The translations under genes and the position numbers were made by a program. Positions 47,320 to 57,308 of a DNA stretch of 64,000 bases are shown piece by piece. Source of the DNA: Truepera radiovictrix DSM 17093 (GTDB lineage Bacteria; Deinococcota; Deinococci; Deinococcales; Trueperaceae); NCBI RefSeq assembly GCF_000092425.1, contig NC_014221.1:1989001-2053000 (forward strand), read 5' to 3'. How positions within the stretch are numbered: the stretch's first letter is position 1; every line of letters begins with the position of its first letter. Below the pieces are notes generated by a model that saw nothing but the letters and a program-made list of their open reading frames with translations, was not told the DNA's origin and did no database searches.

Positions 47320-48221
47320 GCGCGCACCCCCGCTAAAACGCCGTACTTGGCGAGCGTCGCGCGCAGCTTCGCCTCGTTTTCAGGCATCATGGGGCCCAAG
47401 GGCAGACGCCAGAGGGCCTCGCAGAGCCCCATCATCGCCAGGGCCGTTTTAAGCGGCACGGGGTTGACCTCGATAAAGAGCACGTCGTTAAGTTCAAGCA
47501 TCTTGTAGTGCAGCTCCCGCGCCTCGTCCCAGCGCCCCGCGGCGGCGTGCTCGTACATAGCGGCGATCTCGCGCGGCGCTACCATCCCCGTCGCGCTGAT
47601 GTGCCCGCTGCCGCCCAGCGTGAGCATGGGGTAGGTCAAGGTCTCCATCCCGCAGTACACGGCGAAGTCGCGCCCGGCGTGGACGAAGGTGTAGGAGACG
47701 TCGTCGAGGTTTTTGGTCGACTGCTTGACGCCGACGATGTTGGGGCACGCCTCGCGCAGCCGCCCGATGGTCGCGGGTTCGATGTTGACCGCCGTGCGGC
47801 CGGGGATGTTGTAGAGGATCACCGGCGTCGACGGCACGCTCTCGGCGACCCGCTTGAAGTAGGCGAAGAGGCTGTTCTGGTTCGGGCGGATGTAGTACGG
47901 GCTGATGACCAGCACAGCGTCCGCGCCAAGTTTTACGGCGTGCTCGGTGAGCATCAGGGTTTCGTCTAAGTTCGTCGTGCCGGTGCCGGGGACGACCGGC
48001 ACGCGCCCGCCAACTTCTTTAATGACGAACTCCATGATGAACTTGCGCTCGTCGAGGCTGAGCGACGAGGGCTCCCCCGTCGTACCGGTGCAGGAGAGGC
48101 CGTGCGAGCCGTTCCGAAGTTGAAAGTTGATGCACTCCCTTAAGGCCGCCTCATCGATGCAGGCGTCCGCGCCGGTAAAGGGGGTGACGAGGGGGACGAT
48201 CGAGCCTCTAGGTACGTTCAT
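47316..48221 (-). CDS. DapA-family aldolase/lyase heading the hpa operon
   Basis: A 301-residue (beta/alpha)8 class I aldolase. Motifs are PLVTPFTGADACIDEAAL, GLSCTGTTGEPSSLS, VILYNIPGRTAVNIEP with the Tyr, and IVGVKQSTKNLDDV with the Schiff-base Lys. The DapA reaction uses pyruvate, and here the gene opens a 4-hydroxyphenylacetate operon that lacks HpaI, the class II pyruvate aldolase of the last step. It may therefore split 4-hydroxy-2-oxoheptanedioate to pyruvate and succinate semialdehyde. This is inference; a true lysine-pathway DapA is the alternative. Confidence 0.85.
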   Translation of the reverse strand: MNVPRGSIVPLVTPFTGADACIDEAALRECINFQLRNGSHGLSCTGTTGEPSSLSLDERKFIMEFVIKEVGGRVPVVPGTGTTNLDETLMLTEHAVKLGADAVLVISPYYIRPNQNSLFAYFKRVAESVPSTPVILYNIPGRTAVNIEPATIGRLREACPNIVGVKQSTKNLDDVSYTFVHAGRDFAVYCGMETLTYPMLTLGGSGHISATGMVAPREIAAMYEHAAAGRWDEARELHYKMLELNDVLFIEVNPVPLKTALAMMGLCEALWRLPLGPMMPENEAKLRATLAKYGVLAGVRA

Positions 48222-48308
48222 CCAACCAACCTTTCTGCGTGGGCGCCGCCCTTGGGAGGGACGCTTCGGGTGCAGGAAAACGTTCGGGTCGTGCGGTCGC
48301 TTGTCGTC

Positions 48309-48337
48309 ATCTTAGAACGAACGCTCGTTCGGGTCAA
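48309..48337 (-). promoter_or_regulatory. hpa operon promoter with perfect PaaR-like operator
   Basis: On the minus strand TTGACC (48337-48332) and TAAGAT (48314-48309) are exactly 17 bp apart. CGAACGCTCGTTCG (48318-48331), a perfect match to CnAACGnnCGTTnG, fills the spacer. A leader of about 80 nt precedes the dapA-like gene. Confidence 0.75.
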
Positions 48338-48403
48338 AGGGGGGTGGGTTGTATACGCTTCGCGGCAGCTCTTGTGCAGGTGCGGCGACGTTCGCGCGAA
48401 ACC

Positions 48404-48432
48404 TTGACAGCGACCCGAGCATCTCGTAGCGT
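48404..48432 (+). promoter_or_regulatory. paaI promoter
   Basis: TTGACA (48404-48409), 17-bp spacer, TAGCGT (48427-48432). It is divergent from the hpa promoter. A palindrome lies at the expected transcription start. Confidence 0.75.
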
Positions 48433-48436
48433 GGAG

Positions 48437-48450
48437 CTAACAAGTGTTCG
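48437..48450 (+). promoter_or_regulatory. PaaR-like operator (two mismatches) at the paaI start site
   Basis: CTAACAAGTGTTCG matches CnAACGnnCGTTnG with one symmetric change in each half (A for G, T for C). It covers the predicted transcription start of paaI. The larger context CTAAC...GTTAG (48437-48454) is also palindromic. Confidence 0.5.
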
Positions 48451-48463
48451 TTAGGAGCGCCTC

Positions 48464-48853
48464 GTGAGCCAAAGCCGTCCAGCTAGAGGATTTGCCGAGC
48501 ACGTCGGGCTCGAGGTCCTCGCCGCCGGTGAGGGCCGCGCGCACGTGCGGGCCACCGTCACGGCCGCGCACCTCAACCTCCACGGCACCGCCCACGGGGG
48601 GTTTCTCTACACGCTGGCCGACGAGGCCTTCGCGCTCGCCTCGAACAGCCGCGGGGCGGCGGTGGCGCTGTCGGTGCGGATGGACTACCTCAGCGCCGTG
48701 CGCGCGGGCGACGTGCTCGAGGCCCTGGCCAGCGAAGAGCACCTCGGCCGCCGCGTCGCCACCTACCGCGTCGAGGTCACGAAAGCGGGCGAGAAGGTCG
48801 CGCTCTTTACGGGGACGGTGTTTCGCCTCTCCCCGCGGCAAGGGCGCGCGTAG
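48464..48853 (+). CDS. paaI: PaaI-type acyl-CoA thioesterase
   Basis: A 129-residue hot-dog thioesterase: RGFAEHVGLEVLAAGEGRAHV, LNLHGTAHGGFLYTLADEAFAL with the catalytic HGG...D/E, and SVRMDYLSAVRAGDVLEALA. PaaI releases stalled hydroxylated phenylacetyl-CoA to rescue CoA. AGGAG lies 6 nt before GTG 48464. First gene of the plus-strand phenylacetate block. Confidence 0.92.
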   Translation: MSQSRPARGFAEHVGLEVLAAGEGRAHVRATVTAAHLNLHGTAHGGFLYTLADEAFALASNSRGAAVALSVRMDYLSAVRAGDVLEALASEEHLGRRVATYRVEVTKAGEKVALFTGTVFRLSPRQGRA

Positions 48854-49045
48854 CGCACCGCGTCACCCGTGCGCGAGGCGCCTAAGCGTCCTGAGCGTCC
48901 GAGACAACACCGCCTGGGTAACGCAGCGAGGCTGCGGGCGCGCTACAATCCAGAGCACGTCACCCATAGCGCCACGAACGGGACGCGGCCACCTAGCCCG
49001 CTCATCGAGGCCGAAGCCCGTCCAAAAACCCACCCGAGGAGGCCT

Positions 49046-50377
49046 ATGTTCAACCCTGAGATCGAGACCCTGCCTCACGCCAAACTCCGCGCGCTGCAAA
49101 ACGAACGGCTCAGAAACGTGTTAGAGCGCGTTTACGAAAACGTCCCCTTCTACCGGCGCATGTTCGACGAGCAGGGGTTAAAGCCCCACCACATCAAAGG
49201 GGTCGACGACCTAGAGGAGCTCCCCTTTACCCGCAAGCAGCACCTGCGCGAGGGTTACCCCTTCGGGCTCTTCGCCGTGCCGCAGAGCGAGATCGTGCGG
49301 CTGCACGCGTCGAGCGGGACCACCGGCAAACCGACCATCGTCGGCTACACGCGCCACGACCTCGGGGTGTTCGCCGAGGTCGTGGCGCGCAGCATGGCCG
49401 CTGCGGGCGCGCGGCCGGGGATGATCTTCCACAACGCCTACGGCTACGGCCTCTTTACGGGCGGGTTGGGGCTGCACTACGGCGGCGAGCGCCTCGGCGT
49501 CACCGTCGTCCCCGTCTCCGGCGGGATGACCGAGAGGCAGGTCACGCTCATTCGCGACCTCAAACCGCAGGTCATCGCCTGCACCCCGAGCTACGCGCAG
49601 ACGCTCGCCGAGGCGCTCACCGAGGCGGGCGTCGCGCCCGAGGAGACGAGCCTCAAGTACGCGATTCTAGGCGCCGAACCCTGGACCGAAGCGATCCGCC
49701 GCGACGTCGAGGCGGGTCTGGGCGTCAAGGCGACCAACATCTACGGGCTTTCCGAGATTATCGGCCCCGGCGTCTCGAATGAGGACGTGCATGAGCAAGA
49801 CGGCGCTTACATCTGGGAGGACCACTTCTACCCCGAGATCGTCCACCCCGAGACGGGCGAACGGCTCCCCGAGGGCGAAGCGGGGGTGTTGGTGCTCACC
49901 ACGCTGACCAAAGAGGCGCTCCCTCTAATCCGCTACTGGACGGGCGACATCACCACCCTCACGCGCGAGGTCGGGCCGTCGGGGCGCACCCACGCGCGCA
50001 TGGGGATGATCCGCGGCCGGAGCGACGACATGCTCATCATCCGGGGCGTCAACCTCTACCCGACGCAGATCGAGGAGATCTTGGCCGACTTTCCCGAGGT
50101 CGCGCTGCACTACCAGCTCGCGCTCTCGCGGCCGCACACCTTAGACGAGCTCGAGCTGCGCCTCGAGCTCACCCAGGAGGCGTTTCACCACCTCGGGTGC
50201 GACCTCACCCGCGAGGAGAGCGCGCAGGTCGTGCGGGAGGTCTGCCGCCGGGTGCAGGGGCGCATCAAGGACACGGTCGGCATCACCGCCAGGGTGACGC
50301 TCTTGGCCCCCGGGACGGCGCCGCGGAGCGCGGGCGGCAAGCTGCGGCGCATCGTCGACGAGCGGTCGCTCTCGTGA
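49046..50377 (+). CDS. paaK: Phenylacetate-CoA ligase
   Basis: A 443-residue adenylate-forming enzyme: phenylacetate + CoA + ATP to phenylacetyl-CoA. ATP-binding LHASSGTTGKPTIVGYTR, ATNIYGLSEIIGPGVS, RYWTGDITTLT and IRGRSDDMLIIRGVNLYPTQIEE are present; the C-terminal PRSAGGKLRRIVDER carries the catalytic Lys. ATG 49046 has AGGAGG 4 nt upstream; a frame opening at 48869 is spurious. The gap from paaI (48854-49045) contains a possible -10 TACAAT but no clear operator. Confidence 0.96.
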   Translation: MFNPEIETLPHAKLRALQNERLRNVLERVYENVPFYRRMFDEQGLKPHHIKGVDDLEELPFTRKQHLREGYPFGLFAVPQSEIVRLHASSGTTGKPTIVGYTRHDLGVFAEVVARSMAAAGARPGMIFHNAYGYGLFTGGLGLHYGGERLGVTVVPVSGGMTERQVTLIRDLKPQVIACTPSYAQTLAEALTEAGVAPEETSLKYAILGAEPWTEAIRRDVEAGLGVKATNIYGLSEIIGPGVSNEDVHEQDGAYIWEDHFYPEIVHPETGERLPEGEAGVLVLTTLTKEALPLIRYWTGDITTLTREVGPSGRTHARMGMIRGRSDDMLIIRGVNLYPTQIEEILADFPEVALHYQLALSRPHTLDELELRLELTQEAFHHLGCDLTREESAQVVREVCRRVQGRIKDTVGITARVTLLAPGTAPRSAGGKLRRIVDERSLS

Positions 50378-50496
50378 GCAAGGTGGCGTCGCCGCACCGC
50401 CGAGCCGCGTGCCCGCTCGAGCGCAGCGGCCGAACGCTCCCGCTGCGCGAGGTCTACGACAACGTGATCGGGGTGCTCGGGGGGGCGCAACCGTGA
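50374..50496 (+). CDS. 40-residue ORF coupled to paaK and the thioesterase gene
   Basis: A GTG at 50374 overlaps the paaK stop (GTGA), and the TGA at 50494-50496 overlaps the next GTG start (GTGA), so the 41-codon frame exactly fills the gap. It starts SKVASPHRRAACPLERSG and ends TLPLREVYDNVIGVLGGAQP. The C-terminal half looks like a protein helix. No family recognised. It could be a small subunit, or a translational bridge, or chance. Confidence 0.45.
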   Translation: MSKVASPHRRAACPLERSGRTLPLREVYDNVIGVLGGAQP

Positions 50497-50933
50497 ACCC
50501 CATCCCCGAGGGGTACCGCGCGACCTTCGAGCTGACCGTCACCGACGCCATGACGGTCGACTTTGAGCAGCCCGAACCCGAGCTCGGCAAGCTCCACCCG
50601 GTCTACGCGACCTACTGGTTGACCAAGCACGTCGAGCTCGTCAGCCGCAAGATCATCCTCCCCTTTTTGGAGCCCGGCGACGCGGGGATCGGCTTCGAGG
50701 TCGCCGTCACGCACGTCGCCTCGGCGCTCCCGGGGATGACGGTCCGGCTCGAGGCCACTTTCGTGCGCCAGGAGAAAAACCGCGTCTACGCCCGGGTACG
50801 CGCCTGGAACGAGCTCGGCGACCTCATCGGGGAGGGCACCACGACGCAGGTGATCGTCCCGCAAGCGAAGCTCGAGGCCGGTTTCGCGGCGCTCCGCGAG
50901 CGGTGGCGGGCGCGCAAAGAGGCCACGGCGTAA
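50493..50933 (+). CDS. FlK-like thioesterase family protein
   Basis: A 146-residue hot-dog protein resembling the fluoroacetyl-CoA thioesterase FlK family: LHPVYATYWLTKHVELVSRK, FLEPGDAGIGFEVAVTHVA, GMTVRLEATFVRQEKNRVY and GDLIGEGTTTQVIV. The N-terminal Thr and the Glu and His positions fit the FlK active site roughly. Within the phenylacetate operon it probably hydrolyses a toxic CoA thioester, complementing PaaI. GTG start coupled to the small ORF. Confidence 0.8.
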   Translation: MNPIPEGYRATFELTVTDAMTVDFEQPEPELGKLHPVYATYWLTKHVELVSRKIILPFLEPGDAGIGFEVAVTHVASALPGMTVRLEATFVRQEKNRVYARVRAWNELGDLIGEGTTTQVIVPQAKLEAGFAALRERWRARKEATA

Positions 50934-50960
50934 AGCACTGCGTAAACAGCCCGAGGGGAA

Positions 50961-50988
50961 CGAACGGGCGTTCGTTCGGTGATAGAGT
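50961..50988 (+). promoter_or_regulatory. paaZ promoter: PaaR-like operator plus leaderless -10
   Basis: CGAACGGGCGTTCG (50961-50974) matches CnAACGnnCGTTnG perfectly. TAGAGT (50983-50988) follows and ends 6 nt before the paaZ ATG, so the operator covers the -35 region. Confidence 0.75.
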
Positions 50989-50994
50989 AGCGGT

Positions 50995-53079
<2,085 letters not shown>

Positions 53080-53112
53080 GGCGAGCGTCGGCCCGACCGC
53101 GCCGTTCTAGGT

Positions 53113-53118
53113 TAGGCT
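53113..53118 (+). promoter_or_regulatory. Leaderless-type -10 element (TAGGCT)
   Basis: TAGGCT ends 6 nt before GTG 53125 of the acetyltransferase gene, with no Shine-Dalgarno. Confidence 0.5.
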
Positions 53119-53124
53119 GTCGCC

Positions 53125-53700
53125 GTGACCCCTGCCGCTGCCCCCCCAGCACCCCCCGCCGTGGCGCCTGACCCTGCCGCACCCTCGGCGCTGCGCGTCC
53201 GCCCCGCCACCGCGGCGGACCTACCCTGCATCGCGCGGATCTACAACGAGGGCATCCGGTCGGGCCGCGCGACCTTCGAGACCCGCGAGCGCTCCCCAGG
53301 TGAGCTGAGCGCCTGGTTGGAGCGGCCGCAGCACCCCGTGCTGGTCGCCGAGCGCGGGGGTAACGCCGGGGGCTGGACGGTCGTGGGGTGGATCGCGGCG
53401 GCGCCCTACCGGCCCAGGGCCTGCTATGGCGGCGTCGCCGAGTTCTCAGTTTACGTGGGCGCCGAAGCGCGCGGACGCGGCGTCGGAAGCGCCCTGATGG
53501 CCGCTTTTGTGCGAGCGTGCGAGGACGCCGGCCTCTGGAAGCTCGTCGCCCGCGTTTTCGTCGATAACGCCGCCTCGAGGGCGCTCCTTTACCGCCACGG
53601 CTTCCGCGAGGTCGGGGTGTACGAAAAGCACGCGCAGCTCCGGGGGGTGTGGCGCGACGTGGTCATCGTCGAGCGGCTGCTCGGGCGCAACCTGAGCTAG
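53125..53700 (+). CDS. Phosphinothricin acetyltransferase-like GNAT protein
   Basis: A 191-residue GNAT protein with a Pro/Ala-rich N-terminal tail (about 1-23). The domain opens with LRVRPATAADLPCIARIYNEGI and has RATFETRERSPGELSAWL, AEFSVYVGAEARGRGVGSAL (acetyl-CoA loop) and LYRHGFREVGVYEKHAQLRG. This is the Pat/ArsN/YncA branch, which acetylates the amino group of phosphinothricin, methionine sulfone or arsinothricin analogues; which one is not evident. Leaderless-type start. Confidence 0.88.
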   Translation: MTPAAAPPAPPAVAPDPAAPSALRVRPATAADLPCIARIYNEGIRSGRATFETRERSPGELSAWLERPQHPVLVAERGGNAGGWTVVGWIAAAPYRPRACYGGVAEFSVYVGAEARGRGVGSALMAAFVRACEDAGLWKLVARVFVDNAASRALLYRHGFREVGVYEKHAQLRGVWRDVVIVERLLGRNLS

Positions 53701-53739
53701 CCCACGGGTCCCGTTCTCAGCCGACGTCTAGAGATAGTA

Positions 53740-53790
53740 ACCCGAAGACCACGAGCTACTGGCCACGAGCCACAAGCTACGACCTGCACA
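53740..53790. repeat. Short degenerate repeats after the acetyltransferase
   Basis: Between convergent genes, ACGAGCTAC, ACGAGCCAC and AAGCTACGA recur at 53751-53781 in the same style as the repeats at 16458 and 24794. No terminator is evident in 53701-53835. Confidence 0.4.
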
Positions 53791-53835
53791 CCGCACGCCT
53801 ACGGGAGGCGCAGGCGCCTAAAGAGCGGCGCGGGT

Positions 53836-54348
53836 TCAGTCCTGAGGCACCTCGAGCGCCAGGCGCTGCTCGTAGACCTCGCGCATCCCGAGCTCCGGCT
53901 CCCGCTGCGCGGCGACCTCGTCGGGGGTGTACGCCTCGAACCCTTCGGGCAACCTCTCGGCGTTGCCCCACGCGACGCTGATGTAGTTGAGGAGGTCGGC
54001 GATCGCCTCGTCGGAGAGCCCCCGCCAACCGGGCATCACGCCGTTGTAGCGCTCGCCCAAGACCTCGATCTCCCCCTGCACCCCGTAGAGCATCATGTTG
54101 ATGAGGTACGCGCGCCCCCCCTCGGCGGCCTCGAGGTTAGGCACGTGCCGCACCAGGGGTGGAAAGACGCCGGGGACGCCCTCGCCGGACGCGAGGTGAC
54201 AGCTTGCGCAGTTCGCGAGGTAGAGGCTTTCACCCTCCCCTGTGTCGATGTCGACGTGCGAGCTGGGCGCCGCTTGGGCGCTCGCCACGAGCGCGAGCAG
54301 AGCGAGGGAAACGGTTCGGGCTACGCGTTGACGCGCGACGTGAAGCAT
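53836..54348 (-). CDS. Exported mono-haem cytochrome c
   Basis: A 170-residue protein with signal peptide (VSLALLALVASAQA) and one class I haem c domain: NCASCHLASGEGVPGVFPPL (CxxCH near residue 48) and GVMPGWRGLSDEAIADLLNYI with the distal Met. It acts in the periplasm as electron carrier or oxidase partner. A C-terminal extension of about 40 charged residues is of unknown use. It stands alone between convergent and tandem neighbours, 90 nt downstream of pstB. Confidence 0.9.
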   Translation of the reverse strand: MLHVARQRVARTVSLALLALVASAQAAPSSHVDIDTGEGESLYLANCASCHLASGEGVPGVFPPLVRHVPNLEAAEGGRAYLINMMLYGVQGEIEVLGERYNGVMPGWRGLSDEAIADLLNYISVAWGNAERLPEGFEAYTPDEVAAQREPELGMREVYEQRLALEVPQD

Positions 54349-54438
54349 CTCGGCTCCTCCAAAACAGGCGTTGGCTCGAGCCTACCCCGAAACCGAGCGC
54401 GCAACGTGCGCGTGGCCTCTTGACAGACGCAGCGCGGC

Positions 54439-55278
54439 TTACCCGAAGCGCCCGGTGATGTAGGCCTCCGTGCGCGGGTCCGACGGGTTGGTAAAGAGCT
54501 TGTCGGTGTCGTCGAACTCGATCAGACTCGTCTGCCCCTCTTTCGAGGTGACCGACTCGTCGAGCAGGAAAAAGGCGGTTTTATCCGAGACCCGCGCCGC
54601 TTGCTGCATGTTGTGCGTCACGATGATCACGGTGACGTACTCTTTAAGCGAGCTCATGAGGTCCTCGATGCGCTGCGTCGACTGCGGGTCGAGCGCCGAG
54701 GTCGGCTCGTCCATGAGGAGCACCTCGGGTTCGACGGCCAAGGAGCGCGCGATGCAAAGCCGCTGCTGCTGCCCCCCCGAAAGGCCCGTCGCCGGGGTTT
54801 TGAGGCGGTCTTTGACCTCGTCCCAGAGGGCGGCCTGCTTGAGCGAGCGCTCGACGACCTCGTCGAGCCGCGATTTTCTACGCTCCCCCGCGAGCTTGAG
54901 CCCCGCGACCACGTTGTCGTAGATGCTCATCGTCGGAAACGGGTTGGGTTTTTGAAACACCATCCCGATGCGGCGCCTTACGTCGACCGCGTCGACCCCC
55001 TTGCCGTAGATGTTCTCACCGTGGTAGTTGACCGTACCCTCGATGCGCGCGCTCGGGGTAAGGTCGTGCATGCGGTTTAACGAGCGCAGAAAGGTCGTCT
55101 TGCCGCACCCCGAGGGGCCGATAAGGGCGGTGACGGTGTTCGGCTGGATCTGCATGGTGACGAAGCGCACCACGTGGGTATGGCCGAAGTAGATGTTAAG
55201 GTTTTCAATCCGCAACAGGTCGCTCCGCGCGGCGGGCGCCTCCTGGGTCTGCGTTTGTGGGGAGACGTAAACCGTCAT
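54439..55278 (-). CDS. pstB: Phosphate ABC transporter ATP-binding protein
   Basis: A 279-residue ATPase with Walker [13 protein letters not shown], signature [15 protein letters not shown], Walker [13 protein letters not shown] and [15 protein letters not shown], all in the PstB form, plus the terminal [19 protein letters not shown]. Last gene of pstSCAB; its start overlaps the pstA stop (ATGA). phoU is not adjacent. Confidence 0.97.
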   Translation of the reverse strand: MTVYVSPQTQTQEAPAARSDLLRIENLNIYFGHTHVVRFVTMQIQPNTVTALIGPSGCGKTTFLRSLNRMHDLTPSARIEGTVNYHGENIYGKGVDAVDVRRRIGMVFQKPNPFPTMSIYDNVVAGLKLAGERRKSRLDEVVERSLKQAALWDEVKDRLKTPATGLSGGQQQRLCIARSLAVEPEVLLMDEPTSALDPQSTQRIEDLMSSLKEYVTVIIVTHNMQQAARVSDKTAFFLLDESVTSKEGQTSLIEFDDTDKLFTNPSDPRTEAYITGRFG

Positions 55279-56126
55279 TTCAGCACTCCTCTACCGACGA
55301 CGAAGCGCGTCACCAAGGTGGTGACGAACACGAAAAACACGAGAAACAGGGCGGTCGCCCACGCCGTTTGCTGCAACCCGGGGTTGGGGTCGCGCGCGTA
55401 GCGGAAGATTAGAAGCGGCAGCGCGGCCATGGGCCTATTCGGGTCGGTGTTGAGGAAGTTGTTACCGAACGCCGTGAAAAGGAGCGGCGCCGCCTCGCCC
55501 GCGACGCGCGCGATGGCGAGCAGCGTCCCCGTCACGATGCCGTTAAGAGCCGCCGGCAGCACCACCGAGAGGGTCGTGCGCCACTTCGGCAACCCGAGGG
55601 CATAGGCCGCCTCGCGGACGCTCTGCGGTACGAGCTTCATGATCTCCTCGGTCGTGCGCACGACGTAAGGGATCATGATAAAGCCGAGCGCCACCCCGCC
55701 AGCCCACGCGCTGTAACCGCCCCCGACGACCAGCAGGCCGTAGGCGACGAGCCCCATGACGATCGCGGGCACCCCCAAGAGGACGTCCGAGAGCACGCGC
55801 ACGGGCCTTACGAGCGGGTGCCGCGGAAACTCCGCGAGGAAGATACCCGCGCCGATGCCGAGCGTCGCGCCGATCACGGTGGCGATGAGCAGCAGGATGC
55901 CGGTACCCAAAATCGCGTGCCCGATGCGCCCGATCAGGTTGCCCCCGCTCGGAAAGCGGAAGAGCTCGAACGAAAAGGCCGAAAACCCCTGCGCGATGAG
56001 GTAGTAGAAGATAAACATCAAAGGGGCCAGCACGATCGCCGCGAAGAGCGTGATCACGACCGCGGCAGCGCCGTTGGCGAAGCGGCGCCGCTTTTTACGC
56101 GGGTAGCTTAGAGACGCCAAGCTCAC
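55275..56126 (-). CDS. pstA: Phosphate ABC transporter permease
   Basis: A 283-residue permease with about six helices after a basic N-terminus ([12 protein letters not shown]). The PstA family segments are [58 protein letters not shown] (EAA loop) and [22 protein letters not shown] start overlaps pstC stop (GTGA). Confidence 0.96.
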   Translation of the reverse strand: MSLASLSYPRKKRRRFANGAAAVVITLFAAIVLAPLMFIFYYLIAQGFSAFSFELFRFPSGGNLIGRIGHAILGTGILLLIATVIGATLGIGAGIFLAEFPRHPLVRPVRVLSDVLLGVPAIVMGLVAYGLLVVGGGYSAWAGGVALGFIMIPYVVRTTEEIMKLVPQSVREAAYALGLPKWRTTLSVVLPAALNGIVTGTLLAIARVAGEAAPLLFTAFGNNFLNTDPNRPMAALPLLIFRYARDPNPGLQQTAWATALFLVFFVFVTTLVTRFVVGRGVLK

Positions 56127-57115
56127 GCCAGCACCCCTTTCGGGCTCAGCTTGTAGATGATAAAGCGCGCGATGAGGTTCACCAGCAGGGTGGCGAAAAA
56201 GAGGTAGAGGCCGATGGCGATCAGGCTCGAGCGCATCAGCGGGTCGAGCGCCTCGGGAAACTGCGAGGCGATAATCGAGGGCATCGTCGCGGCCGGGTCG
56301 AAGAGCGAGGTCAAGATGCGGGTGTTGTTGCCGATCACCATGGTGACCGCGATCGTCTCACCGAGCGCGCGCCCCAAGCTCAGGATGATCCCGCCGAAGA
56401 TGCCCGCGCGGGCGTAGGGGAGCACCGCGTCGCGCAGCACCTCCCACTTGGTCGCGCCGAGCGCGTAGGCCGCCTCGCGCTGGTCTCGGGGCACGAGCCG
56501 GATGACGTCGCGCGCGACCGCAGCCGTGTAGGGGATGATCATGATCGCAAGGATAATGATCGCCGCGAGCACGCCGTAGCCCATGGGGGCGCCTCGCAGA
56601 AAGGGGATCTCGCGCAGTCCGGGCGTCCGGAGGACGAAGACCTGAAACTCGCGGACCAAGGGCACCAACACCGTCACCCCCCAGAAGCCGTAGACCACGC
56701 TGGGGATCGCCGCGAGCAGCTCGACGAGGTAGCTCACCGGCTCAGCGAGCCACCGCGGCGCGTACTCGGTGATAAAGAGCGCCGCTGCGACCGCGAAGGG
56801 GACCGACAACAACAGCGCCCCGAGGCTCGTCACCAGCGTCCCGACCAGAAAGGCGAGCGCCCCGAACTCCCTGGCGGGGGGGTTCCAGACGTTGGAAACA
56901 AGAAAGTTAAAAACGCCAAAATTTTCAAACGCTAGCTGCGCGTTGTCGACGAGCACCCAGACGATCAGTACGGAGATCGCCATTACACCGAGCGCGAGCA
57001 GCAGGATCAAAAACGCAAAGATGCGGTCGCCGGAGAGAACCGACGCGCTCTGTAAGGGCCGCCTTCTGGTCGCTACCCCCACCTGGGGCGCGATACTGGG
57101 CCGAACCTCACTCAC
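56123..57115 (-). CDS. pstC: Phosphate ABC transporter permease
   Basis: A 330-residue permease with six helices and the PstC patterns [59 protein letters not shown] and SLGRALGETIAVTMVIGNN. GTG 57115 has GAGG 7 nt upstream. It pairs with PstA. It is separated from pstS by 193 nt that include a hairpin. Confidence 0.96.
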   Translation of the reverse strand: MSEVRPSIAPQVGVATRRRPLQSASVLSGDRIFAFLILLLALGVMAISVLIVWVLVDNAQLAFENFGVFNFLVSNVWNPPAREFGALAFLVGTLVTSLGALLLSVPFAVAAALFITEYAPRWLAEPVSYLVELLAAIPSVVYGFWGVTVLVPLVREFQVFVLRTPGLREIPFLRGAPMGYGVLAAIIILAIMIIPYTAAVARDVIRLVPRDQREAAYALGATKWEVLRDAVLPYARAGIFGGIILSLGRALGETIAVTMVIGNNTRILTSLFDPAATMPSIIASQFPEALDPLMRSSLIAIGLYLFFATLLVNLIARFIIYKLSPKGVLA

Positions 57116-57268
57116 GGTAAAACCTCGCTAACACTACAACCTCACTTGTGTTTGGGATCGGGTCGCGCCCTCGCCCCGAGCGCAGCACCCGCTCCATCAT
57201 AGCCGCGCCGCGCCGAGGCGGGGTAAGCCGGTTGTCATCCAACGGAGCGGGGTCAAAGAATGCGAAAA

Positions 57269-57290
57269 GGGTCGGCCCGCAGGCCAACCC
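57269..57290 (-). terminator. Hairpin after pstS: partial terminator or attenuator
   Basis: On the minus strand GGGTTGGCC-TGC-GGGCCGACCC starts 19 nt after the pstS stop and is followed by TTTT. It lies before pstC and would reduce transcription of pstCAB relative to pstS. The remainder of 57116-57268 shows nothing clear. Confidence 0.65.
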
Positions 57291-57308
57291 ACAGGGGCTT
57301 AAGCGCGT

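Noticed and set aside
48854-49045. Additional PaaR-like operator before paaK
   Set aside because: No CnAACG/CGTTnG palindrome could be found; paaK is probably read from the paaI promoter or from a weak promoter around TACAAT.
57231-57236. A TGTCAT site between pstS and pstC as a further Pho box
   Set aside because: Only one half-site is present, without an 11-bp partner or a -10 element.
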